Assembly: GCA_964434165.1 (NCBI GenBank)
Contig: CAYSUS010000021.1
Span: 1 to 64,000 of the forward strand
DNA length: 64,000 nucleotides
Origin: CAYSUS01 sp964434165
GTDB taxonomy: Bacteria; Planctomycetota; Planctomycetia; Pirellulales; Thermoguttaceae
Reading direction: 5' to 3'
Numbering within the stretch: the first letter of the stretch is position 1; every line of letters begins with the position of its first letter. Below the pieces are notes generated by a model. That model made no database searches and had not been told where the DNA came from. It saw only the letters and a program-made list of their open reading frames with translations. Of the stretch, positions 20,860 to 28,240 are shown one piece after another. The translations under genes and the position numbers were made by a program.

Positions 20860-21672
20860 ATGAACGATCTTCTGCGGCGTTCCCTGGCCCCCCTCACCGA
20901 CCAGGCCTGGAGCCAGATTGACGAGACCGCGGCCCGCGTCCTCAAGACGCATCTGACCGCCCGCACCTTCGTCGATTTCCACGGCCCGCTGGGATGGGAT
21001 TTCGCGTCCGTCAACCTCGGCCGCCTGGAGAGGACGGACCTGCCGGCCGGACAGGAGGGCGTCGCCTGTAGCGTGCGCGTCGTGCTTCCCCTCGTGGAGG
21101 TGCGCGTGCCCTTCACCCTTTCCATGGTCGAGGTGGACCACGCGGCCCGCGGCTGCGAGGACATCGAGCTTGGCCCCCTGGAGGACGCCGCACGAAAAAC
21201 CGCCCTTTTCGAGGAGCGGGCCGTTTACGCGGGGCTTTCGCAGGGCGGCATCCAGGGCATTGCGGAGAGGGCGAGCCACGAGGCGGTTCCCCTCTCGCAG
21301 AACACGGCCGACTTCCCGAAGGCGGTGGCGCGGGGCGTTCAGGCCCTGACCATGGGCGGGGCTCCGGCGCCTTACGCGCTCGTGCTCGGCAGCGACGCGT
21401 GGTCGGCCCTGATGCACAGCGGCACCGGCGGCTACCCGCCCAAGCGGATCATCCGCGACCTGCTGGGGGGCGAGATCCTCCTCAGCCGCGCGATCCAAGG
21501 AGGGGTGCTCCTCTCCGCGACCGAAGGAAATTTCCAGCTTACCGTAGGGCAGGACCTGGCCGTCGGCTACGCGGCCCATGACCGGGACGAGGTCGAGCTG
21601 TTCCTCATCGAGTCGTTCACCTTCCGCGTCCTGGTGCCCGAGGCCGCCATCGTTCTCAGGCCCGCGGGCTAG
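20860..21672 (+). CDS. Encapsulin shell protein, family 1 (HK97 fold)
   Basis: A 270-residue capsid-like protein that self-assembles into a nanocompartment around the ferritin cargo. The ATG at 20860 is preceded by GAAGGATGAGAG. Family features: N-terminal LLRRSLAPLTDQAWSQIDETA, which forms part of the cargo-binding surface; FVDFHGPLGWDFASVNLG; LPLVEVRVPFTL; the E-loop/P-domain stretch; and a C-terminal segment with DLAVGYAAHDRDEVELFLIESFTFRVLVPEAAIVLRP. Length is typical of T=1 shells. Together with the preceding gene it forms an iron-storage or oxidative-stress compartment. It is convergent with the site-2 protease gene 23 bp downstream. Confidence 0.95.
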   Translation: MNDLLRRSLAPLTDQAWSQIDETAARVLKTHLTARTFVDFHGPLGWDFASVNLGRLERTDLPAGQEGVACSVRVVLPLVEVRVPFTLSMVEVDHAARGCEDIELGPLEDAARKTALFEERAVYAGLSQGGIQGIAERASHEAVPLSQNTADFPKAVARGVQALTMGGAPAPYALVLGSDAWSALMHSGTGGYPPKRIIRDLLGGEILLSRAIQGGVLLSATEGNFQLTVGQDLAVGYAAHDRDEVELFLIESFTFRVLVPEAAIVLRPAG

Positions 21673-21695
21673 CCCCCGCGCCGCGGCCCCCCGAA

Positions 21696-22850
21696 TCAAG
21701 CCGCGGGCGCCACGCCCGTCTCGCCTTCCTCCAGCTCGATCTTCAGGGCGATCAGCCGCATCATGTCCTTCAGGCTGATGATGCCCTCCAGGTGGCCGTT
21801 GCGGGCCACGATCATCCGCGAGGCCCCGCTGCGGTTCATCCGCGACAGGGCCTTCAGGGCGTCGGCGTCGGGGTCGATCGTGTTGCGCTCGGAGCACGGC
21901 TCGACGATCTCCGAAACCCGGCGGTCGTCCCACTCCTCGCGGGGCACGTCGCGCACGGTGCGCGTGCTCACGCAGCCCACCAGCCGGTCCTGGTCCACGA
22001 CGGGAAACATCTTGAAGTGATAGCGGTAGATGAAATCCTCCACGAGCTGCCGGACGCTGGAGGACGGCTCGACCGTCTGCACGTTGGGCTGGAGGAAGCG
22101 GCGGATGGGCTCCCCCTGGAGCACGCGCCGCACGAGGAGCTGCTGATAGGAGCCGGCCGCCGCCGCGCGGACGAACAGGCCTAGCAGGAACCACCACATC
22201 CCGCCGATGAAGTTGCCCAGCACAATCTCCAGCACGCCGAGCACGATCAGGAGCATTCCGAAGCCGGACCCCATCGCCGACGTCACGCGCGTGGCGTCGC
22301 GCAGGCTGCCCATCCACCACCAGAGCGCGGAGCGGAGGACGCGCCCGCCGTCGAGCGGGAAGGCGGGCACCAGGTTGAACGCCACCAGAACCGTGTTGAT
22401 CACGCCCAGATACCAGAACACCCCGCCGACGGTCGCGGGCCATCCCAGGGTCAGTCCGAGCTGCCACAGGCCGAACGACGCGGCGGCCACCAGCACGCTG
22501 GCCACCGGACCCGCGATCGCCATCTGGAACTCGCCGGCCGGGCTGGGCGGCTCCTCGTCCATCTCGGCCACGCCGCCGAACACGAACAGCGTGATCCCGC
22601 GCATCTCCATGCCCGACGTGCGCGCGACCAGCGAGTGGGACAGCTCGTGGAAGATGATCGACGCGAACAGACCCAGCGCCCCCGCGATCCCCATCCCCAG
22701 ATATGCGCGGTCGGGCAGGTCGGGGTAGTAGTGCGGGAAGAAGCCCGCCGAAAGCGACCACACCACCAGCACGGCGATGATCAGCCAGCTCGCGTCCACC
22801 CGCACGGAGAATCCGAACAACTTGAAGAGCTGCAATCCCTTTCCGAACAT
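21696..22850 (-). CDS. Site-2-protease-like M50 zinc metalloprotease with two CBS domains
   Basis: A 384-residue membrane protease for regulated intramembrane proteolysis. About five to six hydrophobic helices lie in residues 1-230. The zinc site is HELSH (H68, E69, H72), and the third-ligand motif is NLVPAFPLDGGRVLRS. Residues from about 255 form a tandem CBS pair (VQTVEPSSSVRQLVEDF ... MFPVVDQDRLVGCVSTR; CSERNTIDPDADALKALS ... GHLEGIISLKDMM), which probably senses nucleotides. GAGG lies 9 nt before the ATG. It is co-directional with the degenerate AAA+ gene, 32 bp downstream of it, so the two may be cotranscribed. The substrate is unknown; anti-sigma factors are common targets. Confidence 0.93.
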   Translation of the reverse strand: MFGKGLQLFKLFGFSVRVDASWLIIAVLVVWSLSAGFFPHYYPDLPDRAYLGMGIAGALGLFASIIFHELSHSLVARTSGMEMRGITLFVFGGVAEMDEEPPSPAGEFQMAIAGPVASVLVAAASFGLWQLGLTLGWPATVGGVFWYLGVINTVLVAFNLVPAFPLDGGRVLRSALWWWMGSLRDATRVTSAMGSGFGMLLIVLGVLEIVLGNFIGGMWWFLLGLFVRAAAAGSYQQLLVRRVLQGEPIRRFLQPNVQTVEPSSSVRQLVEDFIYRYHFKMFPVVDQDRLVGCVSTRTVRDVPREEWDDRRVSEIVEPCSERNTIDPDADALKALSRMNRSGASRMIVARNGHLEGIISLKDMMRLIALKIELEEGETGVAPAA

Positions 22851-22882
22851 GAAAGCGAACCTCGCTGTGCGGGTGATTCAAC

Positions 22883-23848
22883 TCAGGCGCCTTCGAGGCG
22901 CCACCGCTTCAGTTTCCGCTGGAGTGTCCTTACCGAGATCCCCAGCGACCGCGCTGCCTGCGTGCGGTTGCCGTCGTACTGCCGCAACGCGCTCTCGACG
23001 GCCTCCTTCTCCATTGTCGCCAGCGTGCCGTCCTCGGCCAGACGCCCGGTCTGGGAGGGCTGGTGCGAGATGGCTCGGGCCACGGCCTTGACGTCGTCGA
23101 TGGCCAGCACCTGCGAGCGGGCCGTGGCCACGATGCTCTCCACGACCGCCTGAAGCTGGCCCGCATTGCCGGGCCAGTCGAGCGTCGAAATCGCCCGCAC
23201 CATGCGCGGCTCCATGCGGACCGGCGGCATCTCCCGGCCGATCCGCACCCGGGCCAGGAACTCCTCGATCAGCTCGGGGATGTCCTCGCGGCGCTTGCGC
23301 AGGGGCGGCACGTCGATGCAGATCACGCTGAGGTGATAATAGAGATCGCTGCGCAGCCGGCCCCGCTCGATCGCCGCGAGCAGGTTCTCTGACGCGGTGG
23401 CGATCAGCCGCACGTCCGATGCCCGTCGCGGATCGCCGGGTACCGCCTTGCGCGCCTCCAGAAAACCGACGAGTCGAGCCTGCGAAGTCGGGCCCAGCGC
23501 GTCCACGTTCTTCAGCAGCAAGGTGCCGCCCGCCGCTCGCGCGAAAGCTCCCGGGGCCTCACCGCCGTCGCGACCGGGCGTCTCCATCCCCCCTCCGAAC
23601 AGCTCCTGCTCCCGCGTGCCTTGACCGGCGGCGCGGAACACAACCAGCTCCGCATCCCGGCGCCGGCTGGCCTGGTGAATCCGCGAGGCGATCAACTGTT
23701 TCCCGGTCCCCGGTTCGCCGACCAGCAGTACCGGGCTGTCCACGTCGGCGGCGCGGCGGGCCTGCCCCACCACGCGTCGCATCGCCGGCGACGCGGCCAC
23801 CACGTCGTCGAAGCTCATCTCTCGAAGCGTCTCGCCCTGGGACTCCAT
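22883..23848 (-). CDS. NtrC-like AAA+/Fis regulator with degenerate ATPase site
   Basis: A 321-residue paralogue of the regulator at 19267-20304. Walker A is kept (VGEPGTGKQ), but three key elements are lost. The GAFTGA loop is replaced by a Gly-rich stretch after ELFGGGMETPG; Walker B reads GTLLLKNVD, with Lys-Asn where Asp-Glu is required; and the usual FREDLYYRLN segment reads LRSDLYYHLS. The Fis-type DNA-binding domain is intact (NRTQAARSLGISVRTLQRKLKRW) and almost identical to the other paralogue's. It should therefore bind similar DNA but not hydrolyse ATP or remodel sigma-54 polymerase. It could act as a repressor, competitor or hetero-oligomer partner. The M50 protease gene follows 32 bp later. 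Confidence 0.88.
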   Translation of the reverse strand: MESQGETLREMSFDDVVAASPAMRRVVGQARRAADVDSPVLLVGEPGTGKQLIASRIHQASRRRDAELVVFRAAGQGTREQELFGGGMETPGRDGGEAPGAFARAAGGTLLLKNVDALGPTSQARLVGFLEARKAVPGDPRRASDVRLIATASENLLAAIERGRLRSDLYYHLSVICIDVPPLRKRREDIPELIEEFLARVRIGREMPPVRMEPRMVRAISTLDWPGNAGQLQAVVESIVATARSQVLAIDDVKAVARAISHQPSQTGRLAEDGTLATMEKEAVESALRQYDGNRTQAARSLGISVRTLQRKLKRWRLEGA

Positions 23849-24325
23849 GGCACTGCGTCTCTCTGGCGGGCGACTCCGGTGGCGTGCCGGAGGCCGGATT
23901 CACACCTGACCCGCGATCAGGCGGCGTGCAAAGGCCGTGCCTTTCCGCGGGTCATGCTGCGCGGACGCGCACGGCTGACTGCCTGAAGGCCGCAGCCGAA
24001 CCCCGCTTGAAGACGGTCCGCGTCATTCTGTCGCGACCGTGCGACGATGCGTCGGGAGACGGCGCCTGACGGGGCGATTTCGCCGGGCTTCGGAAGCCGA
24101 CAACCGCTCCCCGCACGGCGGCGCTTTCGGCATGACGGTGCCCCAGGGACGCCCCGCGGCCTTCCCAGCGGTCGGGAGCCTCCGCGATTCCCTTCCGTCG
24201 CCGGGCGCGCCCTTTGCAGCCTCTCTCTGCATCCACGCAGTCTCGTGGCGGCCGCACGCGCCCGGCCCAGACGGGGCGGTGGCCGATGGGATAGTTGTCC
24301 GACGCTTTTGCAGGAGAACGCTCGA
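23849..24325. other. Intergenic region between divergent degenerate AAA+ and HesB-like genes
   Basis: About 480 bp with no supported gene. Frames that cross it lack motifs and have mixed codon bias. It should hold both divergent promoters. No RNA gene or strong operator was recognised. Confidence 0.5.
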
Positions 24326-24589
24326 ATGCTCACTCTCACCGATTCCGCGGCTCAGTACCTGAAAAAGGCCCTCGTGGGGGTCAACCAGCCCGACAACGCG
24401 TGCTTCCGCCTCCGGATCGGCCAGAACGGCCCGGACCTGGCGCTGGATCAGACGCGGCCCGGCGACCAGACCCTCCAGTGCGACGGCGAGACCGTACTGG
24501 CCATGGAGCCTGCGATCGGCGAGCAGATCGGCGACCGCAAGCTGGACTTCGACGAGGAGCGGTCGCAACTCGTGCTCGCCCAGGCGTGA
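24326..24589 (+). CDS. HesB/IscA-like small protein without cluster cysteines
   Basis: An 87-residue protein beginning MLTLTDSAAQYLKKAL, with AGGAGA 9 nt upstream. The layout follows the HesB/IscA Fe-S biogenesis fold: an N-terminal 'LT-x-x-A-x-x-x-LK' helix, the strand FRLRIGQNGPDLALD, and a C-terminal strand around IGDRKLDFDEERSQLVLA. The only cysteines are in DNACFRL and TLQCDG, and the three conserved cluster or iron ligands (C-x64-C-G-C) are absent. It is therefore unlikely to carry an Fe-S cluster by the usual means. Function unknown; an adapter or iron-independent paralogue is possible. Confidence 0.65.
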   Translation: MLTLTDSAAQYLKKALVGVNQPDNACFRLRIGQNGPDLALDQTRPGDQTLQCDGETVLAMEPAIGEQIGDRKLDFDEERSQLVLAQA

Positions 24590-24601
24590 GACGCCCGCCC
24601 A

Positions 24602-24636
24602 CAGACTTCCGAAGTCCTCACGACTTCGGAAGTCTG
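24602..24636. terminator. Perfect 15-bp-arm hairpin between convergent genes (repeat family member 1)
   Basis: Arms CAGACTTCCGAAGTC (24602-24616) and GACTTCGGAAGTCTG (24622-24636) with a 5-nt loop. Each arm is itself almost a palindrome, so the unit could also form alternative structures. It sits between the HesB-like gene and the convergent CHAD gene. No T-run follows. It is the best-preserved of four copies in this window. Confidence 0.75.
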
Positions 24637-24669
24637 GCTGGCGGATGACGCGCGGCGCCCTCCCCTGTT

Positions 24670-25575
24670 TCAACCCCCGGCGCGCCACGTCTCCCAGTAG
24701 CGCCCCAGACGGCGGCCGAGATGCTTGGGCTTCTCGGCAAACAGCCGTGCCCCCAGGGGCCAGGCTCGCGTCTGGAGTTCGCCGCGCTGCCGGTCGATGG
24801 CAGGCAAGAGGCGCCGCAGGACGTCCTTTTCCGCCAGCTTCGCGGCCTCGGCGCTGAGAACGCCCGAAAGCACGGCCAGATCGTGCTCGTCGCCCAGGAG
24901 GCCAGATAGCTCGTCGAGCGCGTCCTCGCGCGCCTCCAGGTCCGCGGGCCAGACCTTGCGGAGTAGGCGCACGTGATACCAGTGGTACTTGACGCGCTTG
25001 CGCCATTCGTGGAACCGTTCGGCGCTGGGCTGCGCCACTGCGCCGGACATCGACCGGCGCCCCCGGCGGTATGTCCTCTGCAGGCCGCCGCCAACGGACG
25101 CGAACCCCCCGGCCCCGACCTGCCACTGATCGACCGCGCGCAGCGATTCCTCCATTTGCGCGCGGAACCGCGGCAGGCGGACCTGCATGGGAACCTCTTT
25201 CTCGGCGATGCGGTCGCGCCGCGCGCCAAGCCCCTCGCGCAGCGCATCCAGCGCGCGGCGGTCCGACGAGCTGTCCAACTGCTTGCGCAACGAGTCGGCC
25301 GTTTCGATCAGCGTCTGCGCGTCGCGCAGCGAAGAAAGCCCGCGCGCGGCGTCGCGAAAGGCGGCGTTTCCCTCCCGGTAGGTAACTTCGCACGAGGGGC
25401 GGCAAAGCCGCAGGAGTCCCCGCACCTTCTTGCACCGCTTGCGGACCTGATGCACGGTCTCGTGTTCGTCGAGATCCTCGTCCGTCAGTTCCCTAAGGGC
25501 TTTGGATATCTGCTCGCGGGCGATGCGTCGCACCCCAGCCTGGACGGTCTCTTTTCGTCGAAATCGATAGGGCAA
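24670..25575 (-). CDS. CHAD domain protein (polyphosphate-binding type)
   Basis: A 301-residue all-helical CHAD protein. CHAD domains bind inorganic polyphosphate through a Lys/Arg-lined pore. The TTG start at 25575 is chosen because GGAGG lies six bases upstream and it gives a natural N-terminus (MPYRFRRKETVQAG). Conserved CHAD features are seen twice, once per helical repeat: VHQVRKRCKKVRGLLRL near residue 41 and ERFHEWRKRVKYHWYHVRLL near residue 185, followed by LDELSGLLGDEHDLAVLS. The protein is strongly basic. No CYTH phosphatase domain is fused. A second CHAD gene lies 3.6 kb downstream. Confidence 0.92.
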   Translation of the reverse strand: MPYRFRRKETVQAGVRRIAREQISKALRELTDEDLDEHETVHQVRKRCKKVRGLLRLCRPSCEVTYREGNAAFRDAARGLSSLRDAQTLIETADSLRKQLDSSSDRRALDALREGLGARRDRIAEKEVPMQVRLPRFRAQMEESLRAVDQWQVGAGGFASVGGGLQRTYRRGRRSMSGAVAQPSAERFHEWRKRVKYHWYHVRLLRKVWPADLEAREDALDELSGLLGDEHDLAVLSGVLSAEAAKLAEKDVLRRLLPAIDRQRGELQTRAWPLGARLFAEKPKHLGRRLGRYWETWRAGG

Positions 25576-25925
25576 AGCTGTCCTCCTTAATCGGTATTGC
25601 GGTGCGCGTCAGAGCGGCCTGGCCGGGTCGTTCTCGCGTCCTCCGCACGCACAGGCCGTTCGAACCTGAGCCCGAACGGCTATAATCCGTGGGCACCTGC
25701 TGAACGGGTCGCAAAGCGTGTTCCAGGCGGGCGGCCTCCGCAAGGCCCCGCGGGCTCCGGGGGGTGGCCTGCGTCGAGCTGTCACGCCCGTGCGGCAAAC
25801 TGTCGCGGCGGCGCGCCGCCCCCGGCTCCCTGCTTCGCCCGGCCGTCGAACGCCACGCCGCTTGACCCTGTCGGCATGCCGCTTGCGACCCACCGGCAGT
25901 TCCGCGAACCCCCGAGGATCCGGCC
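25576..25925. other. Divergent intergenic region with a consensus-like promoter
   Basis: A gene-free 350-bp region between the CHAD gene and the glycosyltransferase. TTCGAA (25659-25664), a 16-bp spacer and a perfect TATAAT (25681-25686) form a plausible plus-strand promoter. If used for the glycosyltransferase it implies a leader of more than 230 nt. No ORF, riboswitch or tRNA was recognised in that leader. Confidence 0.45.
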
Positions 25926-27206
25926 GTGAACATCCTCATGCTGACCAACATCTACACCCCGTGCGTCGGCGGCATCACGCGGAGCATCGAGGCCTTCCGC
26001 AGGGAATTCCTCCGGCGAGGGCACGAGGTGCTCGTCGTGGCCCCGGAGTTCCCGGGCCGGCCCACCGTGGAGGAAGGGGTGATCCGATGCCCGGCCATCC
26101 CCCGCGTGTACCGAAACCGGTACTCGCTTCCTCTGCCGCTTCCCGGCTATTTGCAGCCGGCCCTCCAGGATTTCTCCCCCGACGTGATCCATTCCCATCA
26201 CCCGTTCCTCCTCGGATCGACCGCGCAGCGCATCTCGGCCGTGTGGCAGGTACCCCTCGTCTATACGCACCATACGCGGTACCGCCTCTACATGGAGACC
26301 TCCCCCAAGCCCCTCGTGGAGCTCGTGTGGAGTCTGACCGTGGCGTATTGCGAGTTGTGCGACGCGTTGATCGCGCCGAGCAACAGCATTCGCGAGATGC
26401 TCGAGGAGGCGGGCATTGATCGGCCCATCGAGGTAGTCCCCACCGGCCTGGACTTCGAACGGTTCCGCCGCGGAGACGGACGAAGGGCCCGCGCCGCCGC
26501 CCAGGTCCCGGCCGAAGCGCCGCTCGTGGGATACGTGGGCCGGCTGGAGCCGGAGAAGAACCCGGGCTTCCTGGCGCGCGCCGTGGCGGGCTACCTGGAG
26601 CAGAACCCCGACGCGCACTTCCTGCTCGTGGGCGAGGGCCTCAGCCGTGCGGAGATCGAAGCCGTCTTTGGCAAGCGGGGCGTGGCGGACCGGCTCCACG
26701 CGACCGGCCTGCTGGAAGGGCAGGACCTGGTCGATGCCTACCACGCCCTGGACGTGTTCGCGTTCGCCTCGCACACCGAGACCCAGGGCATGGTCCTTGG
26801 CGAGGCCATGGCCGCCGGCGTGCCCGTGGTCGCCCTGGAGGCCTCGGGGGTCCGCGACCTGCTGGTGGACGGGCACAACGGGCGCATGCTCGAGGCCGAG
26901 TCCGAATCCCAGTTCGTCGCCGCGCTGAACGAAGTTACCCGGCTTCCAAGCGCGCGGCGGCGGGCGATGCGAGAGGCCGCGCGCCAGACCGCGCGCGACA
27001 TGTCCATCGCCCGCTGCGCCGAACGAGCGCTGGCCATCTACGACCGGCTCGCCCAGGCCCGTCCGGTCCCGGCGGAGGGCACTCCCGAGGCGGTCGCCAG
27101 GCCGATGCGGCTGCTGGATTACGAGTGGAAGGCCTGGTCCAAGATCGTCGAGGCCATGAGCCAGGCGATCTTCCCCGGCGACTCCTCCCCGCCACGGGCA
27201 CACTAG
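25926..27206 (+). CDS. GT4-family glycosyltransferase
   Basis: A 426-residue retaining GT-B glycosyltransferase that transfers a sugar from a nucleotide sugar. The GTG start follows GAGGATC. The N-terminal acceptor domain begins MNILMLTNIYTPCVGGITRSI, with DVIHSHHPFLLGS and YTHHTRYRLY, a pattern seen in glycolipid mannosyl- and glucosyltransferases of the MgtA/PimB type. The donor domain shows VGYVGRLEPEKNPGFL, LLVGEGLSR, the DVFAFASHTETQGMVLGEAMAAG motif with the E-x7-E pair, and GVPVVALEASGVRDLL. A C-terminal extension of about 50 residues ends in a Trp-containing helix that may touch the membrane. The acceptor is not indicated by neighbours. Confidence 0.9.
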   Translation: MNILMLTNIYTPCVGGITRSIEAFRREFLRRGHEVLVVAPEFPGRPTVEEGVIRCPAIPRVYRNRYSLPLPLPGYLQPALQDFSPDVIHSHHPFLLGSTAQRISAVWQVPLVYTHHTRYRLYMETSPKPLVELVWSLTVAYCELCDALIAPSNSIREMLEEAGIDRPIEVVPTGLDFERFRRGDGRRARAAAQVPAEAPLVGYVGRLEPEKNPGFLARAVAGYLEQNPDAHFLLVGEGLSRAEIEAVFGKRGVADRLHATGLLEGQDLVDAYHALDVFAFASHTETQGMVLGEAMAAGVPVVALEASGVRDLLVDGHNGRMLEAESESQFVAALNEVTRLPSARRRAMREAARQTARDMSIARCAERALAIYDRLAQARPVPAEGTPEAVARPMRLLDYEWKAWSKIVEAMSQAIFPGDSSPPRAH

Positions 27207-27234
27207 ACAGCGGTGCACAGTCCGGGAAGGGAAG

Positions 27235-27261
27235 AGGGGTCAGGACTGAATGGCACTGTCG
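27235..27261 (+). repeat. Left 27-bp inverted repeat of the RAYT unit
   Basis: Begins AGGGGTCAGGACTGAATGGC. Its reverse complement recurs at 28155-28181 with one mismatch. The pair brackets the tyrosine transposase, as expected for a RAYT gene and its cognate REP-like sequences. Confidence 0.8.
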
Positions 27262-27529
27262 TGACGCAACCGCCTTTCACGTACATTGCTTGCGCAAACT
27301 CGGCGCGGAGCGTGTTGCGGGGCTTCTGCATGAGTTGGTAGCCGTGGCGGCGGCGTTTGAGAACCCGCGGTTCGAGACGCCCCGGACGGTGGGAGGTTGA
27401 CACCATTCGACTCGAAGTATATCGACTCGTTGAAGAGTCGACCCAGGAAAGGTCCGCGCGAATCCCGAGTTCCGGGGACACCATACATAACTCTTGACGC
27501 CCACGAATCGATCTGATCGAGACACGGTC

Positions 27530-28154
27530 ATGGCTCGATTAGCGCGAGTGGTTGTTCCGGGCATGCCGCACCACGTTACCCAGCGTGGCAACCGGCGGCA
27601 GCAGACGTTCTTCTGCGACGACGATTACGCGGCCTACCTGGAATTGATGGGCCAGTGGTGCCGCGAGCGGGGCGTCGAGATTTGGGCGTATTGCCTGATG
27701 CCCAACCACGTGCATTTGATCGCCGTGCCGCGGACGGAGGACGCCCTTCGCTTGGCGATCGGCGAGGCGCACCGCCGGTACACGCGGCGGGTCAACCTCC
27801 GTGAAGGGTGGCGGGGGCATCTTTGGCAAGGCCGGTTCGCCTCGTTCGTGATGGACAAGCTTTATCTGCTGGCGGCGGCCCGGTACATCGAACTCAACCC
27901 CGTGCGCGACGGGCTGGTGGACGCGCCGAGCGAGTACCGCTGGACCAGCGCGCGGGCGCATCTGAAGCGCAAGGACGACGGGCTGGTTCGCGTGCGGCCG
28001 CTGTTGGCGATGACCGGCAGTTGGCGGCGCTTGCTCACCAGCGCGGTAACCGAGGAGGAGTTGGAGCGGGCAAAACTTGACCAACGCTCCGGCAAGGCGG
28101 CAAATCAACGAAGAACCCCGCCTCGTCCAAGACCAAAGTGCGCCGCCCACCGAC
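27530..28154 (+). pseudogene. REP-associated tyrosine transposase, 3' end eroded
   Basis: Y1-type single-strand DNA transposase. It starts at ATG 27530 (MARLARVVVPGMPHHVTQRG). The HUH metal/catalytic motif is present (CLMPNHVHLIAVP), as are GHLWQGRFASFVMD and the RAYT-specific ARYIELNPVRDGLV; the catalytic Tyr is probably in that ARYIELNP context or the following helix. After about residue 185 (TEEELERAKLDQRSGK) similarity to the family stops and the frame has no stop: it stays open to 29410 across the antisense of the CHAD gene. The normal C-terminus has therefore probably been lost by deletion or frameshift. It may still encode an intact catalytic domain. The end coordinate marks the right repeat, not a stop codon. 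Confidence 0.7.
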
Positions 28155-28181
28155 CGACAGTGCCATTCGGTCCTGACCCCT
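28155..28181 (-). repeat. Right 27-bp inverted repeat of the RAYT unit
   Basis: Reverse complement of the left repeat with one substitution in 27 bases (C for T after GGTCAGGAC when read in the left-repeat orientation). Confidence 0.8.
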
Positions 28182-28240
28182 TCTCCCGGTGTCGCGCAGG
28201 ACGATCAGGGACGGCGCGCGGACGGACCCCTTCACTCCCC

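Larger units (their letters stand above)
27235..28181 (+). mobile_element. RAYT-type transposon unit bounded by 27-bp inverted repeats
   Basis: A 947-bp unit made of a left repeat, a short leader, a REP-associated tyrosine transposase (Y1 family, IS200-like) and a right repeat. The stretch 27262-27529 inside it holds no gene and is less GC-rich than the flanks. RAYTs act on single-stranded, often palindromic DNA and are usually domesticated single copies. The right end stops 60 bp short of the convergent CHAD gene. Confidence 0.75.

Noticed and set aside
20860..21672. Encapsulin gene as a prophage capsid
   Set aside because: The shell has encapsulin-specific N-terminal and C-terminal segments and a cargo gene with a targeting peptide, with no terminase, portal or protease nearby.
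24390..24590. Reading the HesB-like gene as a true A-type Fe-S carrier
   Set aside because: The C-x64-C-G-C ligand pattern is missing, so the functional name was withheld.
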